A program made the position numbers and the translations under genes. A DNA stretch of 64,000 nt from Arenicola marina (lineage: Eukaryota > Annelida > Polychaeta > Arenicolidae): positions 71,368,119 to 71,432,118 of the forward strand of contig OZ025248.1 of the NCBI GenBank assembly GCA_964019135.1, in the 5' to 3' direction. Below the pieces are notes generated by a model that was given only the letters and a program-made list of their open reading frames with translations, searched no databases and was not told the origin of the DNA. This document shows positions 1-10,790 of the stretch, in pieces. The first letter of the stretch is position 1. The number at the start of each line of letters is the position of its first letter.

Positions 1-1430
1 GCACGGGGGCCTCAACGGTAAGTGACGTCACTGTGACGCCTAGGGATTCTACTCCAGGCACGGGGGCATCAGCGGTACGTGACATCACTGTGACGCCTGG
101 GGATTCTACTCCAGGCACGGGGGCCTCAACGGTAAGTGACATCACTGTGACGCCTGGGGATTCTATCTACTCCACGCATGTTGGCCTAAACGGTAAGTGA
201 CGTCACTGTGACGCCTGGGGATTCTACTCCAGGCACGGGGGCCTCAACGGTAAGTGACGTCACTGTGACGCCTAGGGATTCTATCTACTTCACGCATGTT
301 GGCCTAAACGGTAAGTGACATCACTGTGACGCCTAGGGATTCTACTCAAGGCACGGGGGCCTCAGCGGTAAGTGACGTCACTATGACGCCTGGGGATTCT
401 ACTCCAGGCACGGGGGCCTCATCGGTCAGTGACGTCACTGTGACGCCTGGGGATTCTACTCCAGGCACGGGGGCCTCATCGGTCAGTGACGTCACTGTGA
501 CGCCTGGGGATTCTACTCCAGGCACGGGGGCCTCATCGGTCAGTGACGTCACTGTGACGCCTAGGGATTCTACTCCAGGCACGGGGGCCTCATCGGTCAG
601 TGACGTCACTGTGACGCCTAGGGATTCTATCTACTTCACGCATGTTGGCCTAAACGGTAAGTGACATCACTGTGACGCCTAGGGATTCTATCTACTTCAC
701 GCATGTTGGCCTAAACGGTAAGTGACATCACTGTGACGCCTAGGGATTCTACTCAAGGCACGGGGGCCTCAGCGGTAAGTGACGTCACTATGACGCCTGG
801 GGATTCTACTCCAGGCACGGGGGCCTCGACGGTAAGTGAAGTCACTGTGACGCCTAGGGATTCTACTCCAGGCACGGGGGCCTCATCGGTCAGTGACGTC
901 ACTGTGACGCCTGGGGATTCTACTCCAGGCACGGGGGCCTCATCGGTCAGTGACGTCACTGTGACGCCTGGGGATTCTACTCCAGGCACGGGGGCCTCAA
1001 CGGTAAGTGACGTCACTGTGACGCCTAGGGATTCTACTCAAGGCACGGGGGCCTCAGCGGTAAGTGACGTCACTATGACGCCTGGGGATTCTACTCCAGG
1101 CACGGGGGCCTCATCGGTCAGTGACGTCACTGTGACGCCTGGGGATTCTACTCCAGGCACGGGGGCCTCATCGGTCAGTGACGTCACTGTGACGCCTGGG
1201 GATTCTACTCCAGGCACGGGGGCCTCATCGGTCAGTGACGTCACTGTGACGCCTGGGGATTCTACTCCAGGCACGGGGGCCTCGACGGTAAGTGACGTCA
1301 CTGTGACGCCTAGGGATTCTACTCCAGGCACGGGGGCCTCATCGGTAAGTGACGTCACTGTGACGCTTGGGGATTCTACTCGAGGCACGGGGGCCTCAAC
1401 GGTAATGCTCTGGGTGAGTGACGTCGCTGT
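1..1430. repeat. 57-bp minisatellite with CRE-like palindromes
   Basis: Tandem units of 57 bp run from the window edge to about 1430; a few units are a 61-bp variant with a different middle (near 160, 280, 630 and 690). Most units end in GTGACGTCAC, which holds the perfect CRE/ATF palindrome TGACGTCA (about 18 perfect copies), and many carry GGTAAGTGA, a strong splice-donor match. Because 57 is 3 x 19, long open frames (19-residue Ser/Thr/Pro/Gly repeats) arise on both strands. I treat these as a by-product of the repeat and not as a gene, although a mucin-like exon cannot be excluded. Confidence 0.9.
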
Positions 1431-1627
1431 CAATGGTCAATGGTCTGACGACGGAACTGCCGTTATTTTGTGTCCGCCATCTTTGTAGCGTCGTCAGTGC
1501 CTTAAGCATCTATCTACACTGTGCCATAACCATGGATATAATGGGAACATCATTGTTAATGTATGTTCATTGAGCTTAATATCCATACAATTACGCCGCT
1601 AAGCAAGCGCTTGTTTTGTCCTTGCAG

Positions 1628-1831
1628 ATGACCGCGGGCGTTATGCGGATTCAAACTCCGGATCAGGTATTGTGTAGAGCCAAACCGGTGCCCATGCCAT
1701 GCCTGGCACGTACCCAGCCTATGCCTGGAGCTTCACCAGACATACACCAGTCAAGCTCCTACCTAGAAACAGTGCACCCCGTGCATAACCACCCCCCTTT
1801 ACACAATACCCCAATGACTAGTTATGCATAG
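1628..1831 (+). CDS. possible 3'-terminal exon, unrecognised
   Basis: A good acceptor (pyrimidine tract then TTGCAG, ending at 1627) is followed by an open frame that starts ATG ACC GCG and stops with TAG at 1829-1831. The residues are rich in Pro, Met and His and end ...NTPMTSYA. No domain is recognised. It may be the last exon of a gene that starts left of the window, or chance. Confidence 0.2.
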   Translation: MTAGVMRIQTPDQVLCRAKPVPMPCLARTQPMPGASPDIHQSSSYLETVHPVHNHPPLHNTPMTSYA

Positions 1832-1929
1832 ATAATCCAAGTGCATGCGTAAAACACTTATCCAATTCCTACATTACCCTAGCCGAAGAGAATTATCAAA
1901 CGTTTGATTTCCGTATCTTAAAAATCTTA

Positions 1930-2060
1930 AAAAAGATTTTTTTTTTGATGAAATGTCCTTGAGAGAGAGATCTGGGGGGGGGGAGGTCGAGATGGTGGGT
2001 GGAGGCGGGGGTGCGAGGCGAAGGTTACAGGTGCAGAAGAGCAAGACGTAAGTCGCTGTG
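1930..2060. other. G-rich non-coding stretch
   Basis: A run of about 11 G near 1974, followed by a GGTGGG/GGCGGGGG-rich segment. Between 1832 and 2680 I see no supportable gene. Confidence 0.4.
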
Positions 2061-2679
2061 GACATTTTGTTTATGGTTTTTGGTGTATGAGACACCCGTT
2101 GCCCTCAATTACTGTACCTTGGTTGGTTTTGTGCAGGTCTGTGAAGGTGACTCCTTAACATTAAAGGCCGTCTAATTCCCATCCACGGGTGGTCGGAAAA
2201 CATGGATTTGTCTCCCTGACATACGCGTAGGGACAGTGAGGGGCGCGAACCCTGTGGCACGCTGGACGGCCTGGCAGAGCTCACGGATTGCGTGATGATA
2301 TTTTTAATGATAAGGCGGGCTTTGGATTATTCAAATCCAAGCATATTTATCCATCTTATAAGTGTTCCATTTAGTCAAATTACCGGGTACTTATCCTGAT
2401 CTTCCATACTACAGTAATTGCCTTTGTTAGTAAATATAAATCTAGTCAAGTTTGATTACAATCCAACTATACTTGACATTGGTCTAGAAAGACTTCTGTC
2501 AATCGTTAAAAAAAGTACCCAGATCGATGATCTCCGTATATGGATTTTGCCCCTCCCCCTTCACCCGCCCGTCCATTTCACATTACCTACCTGGCGGGCA
2601 AGTAGTCAACATATTAGACGTCAAGTTCACACCGCCATCAAAAATTCATGTAAACGAGCTGGCAACGAATGATTAGAGA

Positions 2680-3060
2680 TAGGGTGGGAGGCGGGGGGGC
2701 GGGGGTGGAGGCGGCGGGGGAGAGGTCAAGGGAGTGGGCGGCAGAGAGAAGGCCAGGGAGCGGGAGGTGGAGTGGGGGGGGGGGGGGTCCGGGGTACAGT
2801 TGGGGAGGATGGGATGGAGGGACAGAGAACGCAGACAGAGGGGGTTGAGGGAAACGTTGGGTGGGGGTAGAGGGAGGGTCACTCAGAGAGAGGGGGTTGC
2901 GGGAGACGTCGGGTGGGGGTAGAGGGAGGGTCACTCAGAGAGAGGGGGTTGCGGGAGACGTCGGGTGGGGATAGAGGGCTGGTCACGCACAGACAGGGGG
3001 AGGGGTGGGGAGAAAGAGGCGGTGACGGGAGGAAGCAGGGTCACGATAGAGGAGGGGGCG
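2680..3060. repeat. purine-rich region with 52-bp tandem repeat
   Basis: The plus strand is mostly A and G. A 52-bp unit holding GGGTCACTCAGAGAGAGG and GGGAGACGTCGGG is repeated two to three times between about 2860 and 2975. Open frames on the minus strand here are Pro/Ser/Leu low-complexity shadows. Confidence 0.7.
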
Positions 3061-3061
3061 G

Positions 3062-4660
3062 AGATGGATGGAGGGCGAGGGAGTGATTGAGGGAGGGGGA
3101 GGGAGAGGGAGTGATCGAGGGAGGGCGAGGGAGAGGGAGTGATCGAATGAGGGCGAGGGAGAGGGAGTGATCGAGGGAGGGCGAGGGAGAGGGAGTGATC
3201 GAGGGAGGGCGAGGGAGAGGGAGTGATCGAGGGAGGGCGAGGGAGAGGGAGTGATCGAGGGAGGGCGAGGGAGAGGGAGTGATCGAGGGAGGGCGAGGGA
3301 GAGGGATTGATCGAGGGAGGGAGAGGGAGTGATCGGGGGAGAGCGAGGGAGAGGGAGTGATCGAGGGAGGGCGAGGGAGAGGGAGTGATCGAGGGAGGGC
3401 GAGGGAGAGGGAGTGATCGAGGGAGGGCGAGGGAGAGGGAGTGATCGAGAGAGGGCGAGGGAGAGGGAGTGATCGAGGGAGGGAGAGGGAGTGATCGAGG
3501 GAGGGAGAGGGAGTGATCGAGGGAGGGAGAGGAAGAGGGAGTGATCGGGAGAGGGCGAGGGAGAGGGAGTGATCAAGGGAGGGAGAGGGAGTGATCGAGG
3601 GAGGGAGAGGGAGTGATCGAGGGAGGGCGAGGGAGAGGGAGTGATCGAGGGAGGGCGAGGGAGAGAGAGTGATCGAGGGAGGGCGAGGGAGAGGGATTGA
3701 TCGAGGGAGGGAGAGGGAGTGATCGGGGGAGGGCGAGGGAGAGGGAGTGATCGAGGGAGGGCGAGGGAGAGGGAGTGATCGAGGGAGGGCGAGGGAGGGA
3801 GAGGGAGAGGGAGTGATCGGGGGAGAGCGAGGGAGAGGGAGTGATCGAGGGAGGGCGAGGGAGAGGGAGTGATCGAGGGAGGGAGAGGGAGTGATCGAGG
3901 GAGGGCGAGGGAGAGGGAGTGATCGAGGGAGAGAGAGTGATCGATGGAGGGCGAGGGAGAGAGAGTGATCGAGGGAGGGCGAGGGAGAGGGAGTGATCGA
4001 GGGAGAGAGAGTGATCGATGGAGGGCGAGGGAGAGAGAGTGATCGATGGAGGGCGAGGGAGAGGGATTGATCGAGGGAGGGAGAGGGAGTGATCGGGGGG
4101 GGGGGGCGAGGGAGAGGGAGTGATCGAGGGAGGGCGAGGGAGAGGGAGTGATCGAGGGAGGGCGAGGGAGGGAGAGGGAGAGGGAGTGATCGGGGGAGGG
4201 CGAGGGAGAGGGAGTGATCGAGGGAGGGCGAGGGAGAGGGAGTGATCGAGGGAGGGAGAGGGAGTGATCGAGGGAGGGCGAGGGAGAGGGAGTGATCGAG
4301 GGAGAGAGAGTGATCGATGGAGGGCGAGGGAGAGAGAGTGATCGAGGGAGGGCGAGGGAGAGGGAGTGATCGAGGGAGAGAGAGTGATCGATGGAGGGCG
4401 AGGGAGAGAGAGTGATCGATGGAGGGAGAGGGAGGGCGAGGGAGAGGGAGTGATCGAGGGAGGGCGACGGAGAGAGAGTGATCGAGGGAGGGCGAGGGAG
4501 AGGGAGTGATCGAGGGAGAGAAAGTGATCGAGGGAGGGCGAGGGAGTGAGAGTGATCGAGGGAGGGCGAGGGAGAGGGAGTTATCGAGGGAGGGAGACGG
4601 AGTGATCGAGGGAGGGCGAGGGAGAGGGAGTGATCGAGAGAGAGAGAGGGAGAGGGAGAT
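3062..4660. repeat. 28-bp polypurine minisatellite
   Basis: The unit GATCGAGGGAGGGCGAGGGA + GAGGGAGT (28 bp), with 22-bp and longer variants, is repeated over about 1.6 kb. The plus strand is almost all purine, broken only by the TGATC in each unit and the C of GGGCGAGGG. Such mirror-like polypurine DNA can form triplex or G-quadruplex structures. The 197-residue minus-strand frame (Pro/Ser/Leu) is low complexity. Confidence 0.92.
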
Positions 4661-4744
4661 GAGGGGTTTGATCAGCTCTACAGTGCTCGGTTTCCGCCCA
4701 CCTCACATGCGATCAATGGCATTTGATCGGTCTGAACGCGCCAT

Positions 4745-5080
4745 GAGAGACTGACCCGACAAGGGAACATATATATATATATTTATATTTATATCAATCC
4801 AGGATCCATTGGTTCAGCTAGAGGGGCTCATGAGAAGTCTTGACGTGGCATAGAGACTGACCCTGCAAACGAACTGCGGCTAATAAACATATAGAAATAT
4901 ATATACATGGATATATATATATCGTATGTATATATAAATCGTATGTTGGTGTAGACATGTATATATTTTTATATATATATATAAATATATATATATATCC
5001 AAGCCCCGATCCAAGCATACGATTTGGGTAGGACCCAGGATCTATTGGTTCCGCTAGGGGACGCATTGGTTGTTTTTCTA
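4745..5080. repeat. AT microsatellites inside a duplicated 100-bp segment
   Basis: Two or three imperfect copies share AGAGACTGACCC...CATATA, then (AT)n, then CCAGGATCYATTGGTTC and a CTAG-rich tail (4745-4830 and 4846-5070). The AT tracts differ in length between copies. No gene is seen. Confidence 0.6.
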
Positions 5081-5089
5081 GATTAGGAC

Positions 5090-6084
5090 CTGCTGGAGGC
5101 GGGGGATGTCCTACAGGAGTGACACTAAGGGACCAACAGGCTTTGGGTGGGAATTCAGCTACATTGCTATGAGGACTGGGGAGATGAAGATATGATTAGG
5201 TAGGACACAATACATTGACCCGTGTTTTTAATGTAGCACTTGTTGTGAAGTAAGTGTTTCAGAGAATTCACCCGACCCCTCTCCGGTGCACGATTCCACC
5301 CAAAGTAGACGCCTTCACTGTTTTCGGGGATCTCACCCCGTGTAAAATGCCTCTCACCGCCCTCCTCCCAAAAGTCGTCAAATTCTAGATCCGCCCTTGC
5401 AATGGGAGAGAGACGATTACGAATAGGGTTCACTTGATGTTAGTTTACATGGTGTTTCCACTTCCCTCCCTGAGACGGAGTCGGCGCCTCGTGCCATTGA
5501 CGACTTCGCAAATCATATTTCAGAATTTTCCACTGCGTGGCGCCACTGCATGTTAAGTGCATTCTGGGTATTATTTTGGTCTTTTGCGAGATGTCAATAT
5601 GGCTTCATCGCATGACAACGTGTTCTGTAGACAATGAAACATACGATATTGTCATCTAATATGTAAAGGAAAACTTTAAAAAAAAAATGTAATCTGGATG
5701 TAAGTTATACATGCTCTTTAATTTTATACATGCCTTGCCAATAACCAGGAAATATGGTATTTATCTCCGTAGAAAACATCAAGATAACACCAACATATTT
5801 ACCAGAATTTGTTTCGCCAGTCACGCTTTTTGCAAGATGGCGGATATTTGCGAAGTTATGTATCCAGGAACAGCTTCCAGCGCTAAGCTGGGATCTATTT
5901 CTTCCGGATCGTTCATTTTCCACAAAGATTCCGTGGCGTAATTTAACCCTCGTGGGCACAACACTCATTTCACGCACATTCATTTCATTTTCCAACTCGT
6001 AGCCTGCTTCGATCTTATCTTCTCTTTCGATGAACGACAGAACGTGTAATGGGATGTTCTATGGTCTGCATGGTGCTGAATGGT
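5090..6084. other. no firm gene; one hAT-like terminus
   Basis: 5385-5399 reads CTAGATCCGCCCTTG, the reverse complement of the CAAGGGCGGATC terminus seen at 59917. It may be one end of a small hAT-like element whose other end I cannot place. At 5836 ATGGCGGATATTTGCG opens a 34-codon frame with a good start context, and the opposite strand is open over 5705-5995; neither is recognised. Confidence 0.35.
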
Positions 6085-6337
6085 TGGTTGTATATTCAGG
6101 AAGCTTTAACCACGTTTGGTCATATGGCGTCAATGGGAGAAGGAAGGGAGAGTGGAGCCATGTCCCCGGGGGTAACCCCCTACTCTTTGCAAAAAGAATG
6201 ATATGGGATCTTTATCCTGCGACCACACAGACATGGCTACAGCGGGGCTCGAACCACCGATCCTCGCGCCGTTAGGCTGTCAGGTGACCAGAACACCCAA
6301 TGCGAGCGCTCTAGCCCACTGAGCTACAGCATATGCC
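6085..6337 (-). mobile_element. tRNA-derived SINE, full length
   Basis: Reverse orientation of the SINE at 10041. The tRNA-like head is at 6240-6335 (B box as GGGCTCGAACC on this strand, A box as CCACTGAGCTA), followed by the unique body with its GGGGGTAACCCCC hairpin. It is flanked by a perfect 12-bp target-site duplication, GTGCTGAATGGT, at 6073-6084 and 6338-6349. This is a Pol III-type retroposon and not a functional tRNA gene. Confidence 0.88.
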
Positions 6338-6742
6338 GTGCTGAATGGTGCTCAGCACTCCCAAGCGATGCCTTACCGCACTGCTGTAGCCATGGATACA
6401 ACACAGGGTCTCGCCACACGTTATGGATATCGTATGACGTAATCTTAATTACGTCATCGTAAATAATGACGTCTTAATTAAGACGTCATATTCGAAAGAG
6501 TGACGAGATCCTGTGATTAACAGGACCGAATTGATAAATTATCATGAAGCATGGGGTTTATTACCCCCAAGCGTTTCCTTGCCGCGTTTGCGTCCATAAC
6601 GCCAATCACTATGCGGCGGCGTAAGATAATTCACCTCATTAGCGTGGTTGATTGGTGGTATATAATCAAGACGCTTTTGTGGATACAACCCGCCCCACCC
6701 CAACTCCCCGGTCGCAACCCCGCTCCCGCTTGTCAAATTCTT

Positions 6743-6860
6743 GGAGCCATGTCCCCTGGGTAACCATACTCTGCGAAGAAAGACATTTGGTCTTTAACCA
6801 GCGACGACACAGATATGACCCCTTCGGGGCTCGAACCACCGATCCACGTGCCGTTAGGCT
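6743..6860 (-). mobile_element. tRNA-derived SINE, truncated and older
   Basis: About 118 bp matching the middle of the same SINE (GGAGCCATGTCCC through the B box to CCGTTAGGCT), with more substitutions. It lacks the A-box end and the 3' tail, and no target-site duplication is visible. Confidence 0.75.
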
Positions 6861-7569
6861 CTATTATTAGCGTAGAGTATAGTGTTAAGTCTGCGTATCG
6901 AGAAGGCTCTTAGTAGTATTGATTCATCAGGTGCACGCCCGAGGGTTCAGCGGACACTCCAAGCTGTGCCGTTACTATATATATATTGTTATGTATAGAC
7001 CGCCTTTACCGCCCCGAGCAAACAGAAGTTAAAGACTTTATGTTTACACTGAACAACATTGATTAAGGGCCGGCGACGGCAAGGCCCGGGTTTGTAGTGG
7101 GTGACCGCTAAACAAATCAATGTCGCCCGGGAGATTGGCACGTTACGGTCACCCCTCCTAGCGGCCGAGTGGGCGAGTGGTGTGATAATACGTGCTGATT
7201 AAATGAACGACGGGCGGTTCGGGCGGGACGGGTTTCGGATGGTGGCATTTTCATTTGCGTTATAACAAGACTATTATTTAAACAAGCTTCGACAATGTAG
7301 CGGCTGGGAATAACTTCAGAATGAAATTTGGGGTATATGTAACAACAGGCTGTCTTCAGACCTATACATTTAAAGCAATTGTAGTGTAATGAGGTATCGT
7401 ATTTCTATGGCATTATATGCAGCAGCGGAGTCTTCTCGGCTCTTCACATGAGAAGTTATTGCTATGTCATTATGTGTAATAACGAGGTCTCTTCAGACCT
7501 ATATATGTATGACTGGTTTCTTTGGCCGTCTGTACGCGTAACAGCGGGATATCTGTGGATGTATTTCAG
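6861..7569. other. non-coding stretch
   Basis: I see no supportable gene. If the candidate exon at 7570 is real, this stretch is its upstream intron; the end of it (GTGGATGTATTTCAG) is a good acceptor. Confidence 0.4.
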
Positions 7570-7832
7570 GGATGAGTGGTAGAAACTGGAACAACGGCTC
7601 CAGGACGTACAGCTACAGTAACTCCTCGGGTCAGACCGCGCCGAACCCCAGCCCCAGGCAGTCGGTGCCCGTCTCCCCCCGCGGTCACCACGGCTACCCG
7701 GCCATGTCGCAACCAGCGCAGCCAGCGACTCTGCCGCCAGTGGCGCCATCTAGCGAATCAAAATCAAAATCCACCGTCGGTAGATATGGCGGTTTCCAAA
7801 GTACTGGGCTACAAAATGGCTGCAAGTTTTAA
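7570..7832 (+). CDS. candidate last coding exon, Ser/Pro/Gln-rich tail
   Basis: An acceptor TATTTCAG at 7562-7569 is followed by an open frame (GG ATG AGT GGT...) that ends TAA at 7830-7832. It encodes about 86 residues rich in Ser, Pro, Asn and Gln, with Tyr and Arg (SGRNWNNGSRTYSYSNSSG near the start). This composition is typical of a disordered transactivation or adaptor tail. Codon use is GC-rich compared with its flanks. AATAAA at 8739-8744 could end a 3' UTR of about 0.9 kb. The protein is not recognised and the ATG may be internal. Confidence 0.4.
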
Positions 7833-8375
7833 AATAGTGTTGACGTCTCGATTACCGCTGCCACTGAATAGTGCTTGTTAAGCTAGATAAAACGAGAAGT
7901 GCATAGCGTTTTTACTCTGCTTATCGTAACAACGGTTGCATTTGAGGCCTGGCCAATGGCGTCAAAGAGTGAAAAGGTGCAAATGTCGGCTGATATTGCT
8001 AAAGGGCTCTTTTATACCCCAATACTAATAATTGCGCGTTTTTGTCGAACAATTTTTGCCGACACGTCGTATATTTTACCCTGTTGTCTTAATACCAAAT
8101 GACCGTTTACCTCCAGATAGGCAGGCGACTGAGAAAGAAGATCTGAAACCAATTTTACTTTGCAGAAATGTGACGTAATAATTTATATATGTGCCATTAG
8201 TATTCAGTCACCGACCAGGAACAGGACAGCTGTAATATCCTAAATTTTATATATATTTATGGGTTCCATCTCAGTATTAATGATCTCAATCGTTACGACA
8301 AGTCACTCGCCCAGTCTGGCTCACTTGAACTTTGCTTTACGTTGAACGGAACTCTGCCTGAATATTATAAAGACG

Positions 8376-8556
8376 TGTTCAGCAGTGTGAACAAGGTGTA
8401 TAAACATGATATAGACTTGTTCAGCAGTGTGAACAGGGTGTATAAGGATTATACAAACCTGTTCAGCAGTGAACAAGGTGTATAAGCATTATTTAGACCT
8501 GTTCAGCAGTGTGAACAAGGTGTGTAAGCATTATATAGACCTTCAGCAGTGTGAAC
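8376..8556. repeat. about 42-bp tandem repeat
   Basis: Four to five copies of TGTTCAGCAGTGTGAACAAG + GTGTATAA and an AT-rich spacer. The core is an imperfect palindrome (TTCA...TGAA). It would lie in the 3' UTR of the candidate gene ending at 7832. Confidence 0.75.
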
Positions 8557-8738
8557 AATACGTTAGGCTAGTTTGCCCAGAGGCATCGTATCGGCCGTCA
8601 CTTAGTGTACATATAAGTGTTGGTTTTCAAACCAAATAGGAATACGTGCACTTGATGTGTCAGATGTGTCAGATGTCCTCTGTTTAACGACCATGTTATT
8701 TGACGCGGCGATTTTCCAGTGTCCCGCAATTGTTTTAA

Positions 8739-8744
8739 AATAAA
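8739..8744 (+). promoter_or_regulatory. candidate polyadenylation signal
   Basis: AATAAA followed by a T/G-rich stretch (TTTCTAGTTTTGTTGTT). It fits the end of the transcript containing the 7570-7832 exon, but proof is lacking. Confidence 0.35.
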
Positions 8745-8904
8745 TGTGTATTTCTAGTTTTGTTGTTATCGTCGTCATTTATTCATGATTAAATAAGTTG
8801 CCGATCGTTTACTGGACTCAAAGTCATAACACACACAGCTACAGACCGATACATCTGTTGTAACAGTTATTATAAGCGTAAACTACCCAAACTTGGGCAC
8901 AACG

Positions 8905-9595
8905 TAACCCGCACGGTACAGGTTTAAGGCATAACGTAACCGGCTCTACCTGGCACGGCACAGGTTTAAGGAATAACGTAACCGGCTCTACCTGGCACGG
9001 TACAGGTTTAAGGAATAACGTAACCAGCTCTACCTGGCACGGTACAGGTTTAAGGGATAACGTAACCAGCTCTACCTGGCACGGTACAGGTTTAAGGATT
9101 AACGTAACCGGCTCTACCTGGCACGGTACAGGTTTAAGGAATAACGTAACCAGCTTTACCTGGCACGGTACAGGTTTAAGGCATAACGTAAGAGGCTCTA
9201 CCTGGGACGGTACAGGTTTACGGCATAACATAACTAACTCTTGCTAGCACGGTACAGGTTTAAGGAATAACGTAACCAGCTCTACCTGGCACGGTACAGG
9301 TTTACGGCATAACGTCACCAGATCTAGCTAGCACGGTACGGATTGAAGGAATAACGTAACCATATCCCGCTAGAACGGTATGGCTTAAAGGCATAACTTA
9401 GCCAGCTCCAGTTGGGACGGTTCAGGTCTAAGGCATAACATAACCAGCCCCAGCTAGCACGGTACAGGTTTAAGGCCAAATATAACCGGCTCAACTAGAC
9501 AATACAGGTTTAGGGCATAACGCATGCAAATAACGTCAGCACGGTACGGGTCTACGGCATAACGTAACTAGCTTCAGCTAGGATGGTACAGGTAA
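8905..9595. repeat. 42-bp minisatellite
   Basis: About 16 copies of a 42-bp unit with the core CTGGCACGGTACAGG followed by TTTAAGGAATAACGTAACC. Copies are near identical in the first half and decay to the right. The minus strand gives a 130-residue frame of 14-residue repeats; I regard it as a shadow. Confidence 0.88.
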
Positions 9596-9596
9596 G

Positions 9597-9990
9597 ACAT
9601 TGTAGGACATTACATTATAACATATGGCCTTCTGATCTTGTCAGCGCCACATTATAGGACACTACACTACAACATATAGCCTATTGACCTGGCCAGCGCC
9701 ACATTGTAGGACATTACATTACAACATAAAGCCTACTGACCTGGACAGCGCCACATTGTAGGACATTACATTACAACATATAGCCTACTGACCTGGCCAG
9801 CGCCACATTGTAGGACATTACATTACGACATATAGCCTACTGACCTGGCCAGCGCCACATTGTAGGACATTACATTACGACATATAGCCTACTGACCTGG
9901 CCAGCGCCACATTTTAGGACATTACATTACAACATATAGCCTACTGACCTGGCCAGCGCCACATTGTAGGACAGCCTACTGATCCGGCCA
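9597..9990. repeat. 52-bp minisatellite
   Basis: Seven to eight copies of a 52-bp unit (ACATTGTAGGACATTACATT...GCCTACTGACCTGGCCAGCG). It directly abuts the 42-bp array on the left and the SINE on the right. Confidence 0.88.
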
Positions 9991-10040
9991 GCTGAGCATT
10001 ATAGGACACCATATTACCACATATCGTTCCAAACAAGTCA

Positions 10041-10287
10041 GGGCCGGCCCGGTAGCTCAGTGGGCTAGACCGCTCGCATTGAGTGCTCTGGTCACCTGAT
10101 AGGCTAACGGCACATGGATCGATGGTTCGAGCCCCGCTGTGGCCATGTCTGTATGGTCGAAGGACAAAGATCCCATGTCCTTCTTCGCAAAGAGTAGGGG
10201 GTTACCCCCGGAGACATGGCTCCACTCTCCCTTTTTTCTCCCATTGCCGCGATATGACCAAAAATGGTTAAAGCGTCCTGAGACCAA
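10041..10287 (+). mobile_element. tRNA-derived SINE, full length
   Basis: Head: A box TAGCTCAGTGG (10053-10063) and B box GGTTCGAGCCC (10124-10134), with an extra-long region between them. The body carries a GGGGGTTACCCCC hairpin and TCTCCCTTTTTTCTCCC. It is flanked by a perfect 12-bp duplication, CCAAACAAGTCA, at 10029-10040 and 10288-10299, which fixes both ends. It carries no long poly-A tail. It is the reference copy for those at 6085 and 6743. Confidence 0.92.
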
Positions 10288-10401
10288 CCAAACAAGTCAA
10301 ATAAAGCTTTTGTTCACATTTTAATTGGACTACTCCGTCTGGTAATTCGCGGATTGTGGCAAAGCCACGCACCGAAAGTAAGCCTTATTCACCCAAAAGA
10401 G

Positions 10402-10790
10402 TAGGGTAGGGTGGGGCAAAACGCCTACCTTATAAGCAAATCTAGATAACGTCAGAAACGCATGGCTCTACGTTAACGATACATGAATTTCTTTGTCAAT
10501 ATTAACCGTAAGGTGTGGAAGACGCAAAGGTAAAATTCCATTTGGGGGCGTTTTTAAAGTCCTGATATCGGTGAATATTATATGTCTGATCAGCTTTAAG
10601 CATTTCTATTATGTTCTATTATGATGAACATTAATACAGTAGACGAATTTTCGTTTTATGTGTTAAACAAGAAATATAATTGGAGAATCGATAATGGGGC
10701 AACCTCTCTCTTACCAAGTGGGGTATAATGCCTACCCAATAATCTGGTAGGCGTTTTGCCCCAAAATAAAGTGGGCGTTTTTACCCCATC
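10402..10790. repeat. inverted/direct 17-bp motif set, MITE-like
   Basis: GGGGCAAAACGCCTACC at 10413-10429 is perfectly inverted at 10746-10762. A diverged direct copy (GTGGGGTATAATGCCTACCC, about 10720) and a diverged inverted copy (GTGGGCGTTTTTACCCC, about 10771) also occur. This could be a decayed non-autonomous DNA transposon of about 350-390 bp; no clear target duplication is seen. Confidence 0.45.

Noticed and set aside
326-1488. 112- and 251-codon Ser/Thr/Pro repeat frames (and minus-strand counterparts) as genes
   Set aside because: The 57-bp period is a multiple of three, so open frames appear on both strands automatically; 61-bp variant units break the frame.
2983-3576. 197-residue Pro/Ser/Leu minus-strand protein
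   Set aside because: Pure translation of the polypurine minisatellite.
8905-9990. CRISPR array
   Set aside because: Units are contiguous tandem repeats with no unique spacers, in an animal-type genome.
10041-10140. A functional tRNA gene
   Set aside because: A and B boxes are present, but the region between them is far too long for a tRNA fold, a body follows, and target duplications show retroposition.
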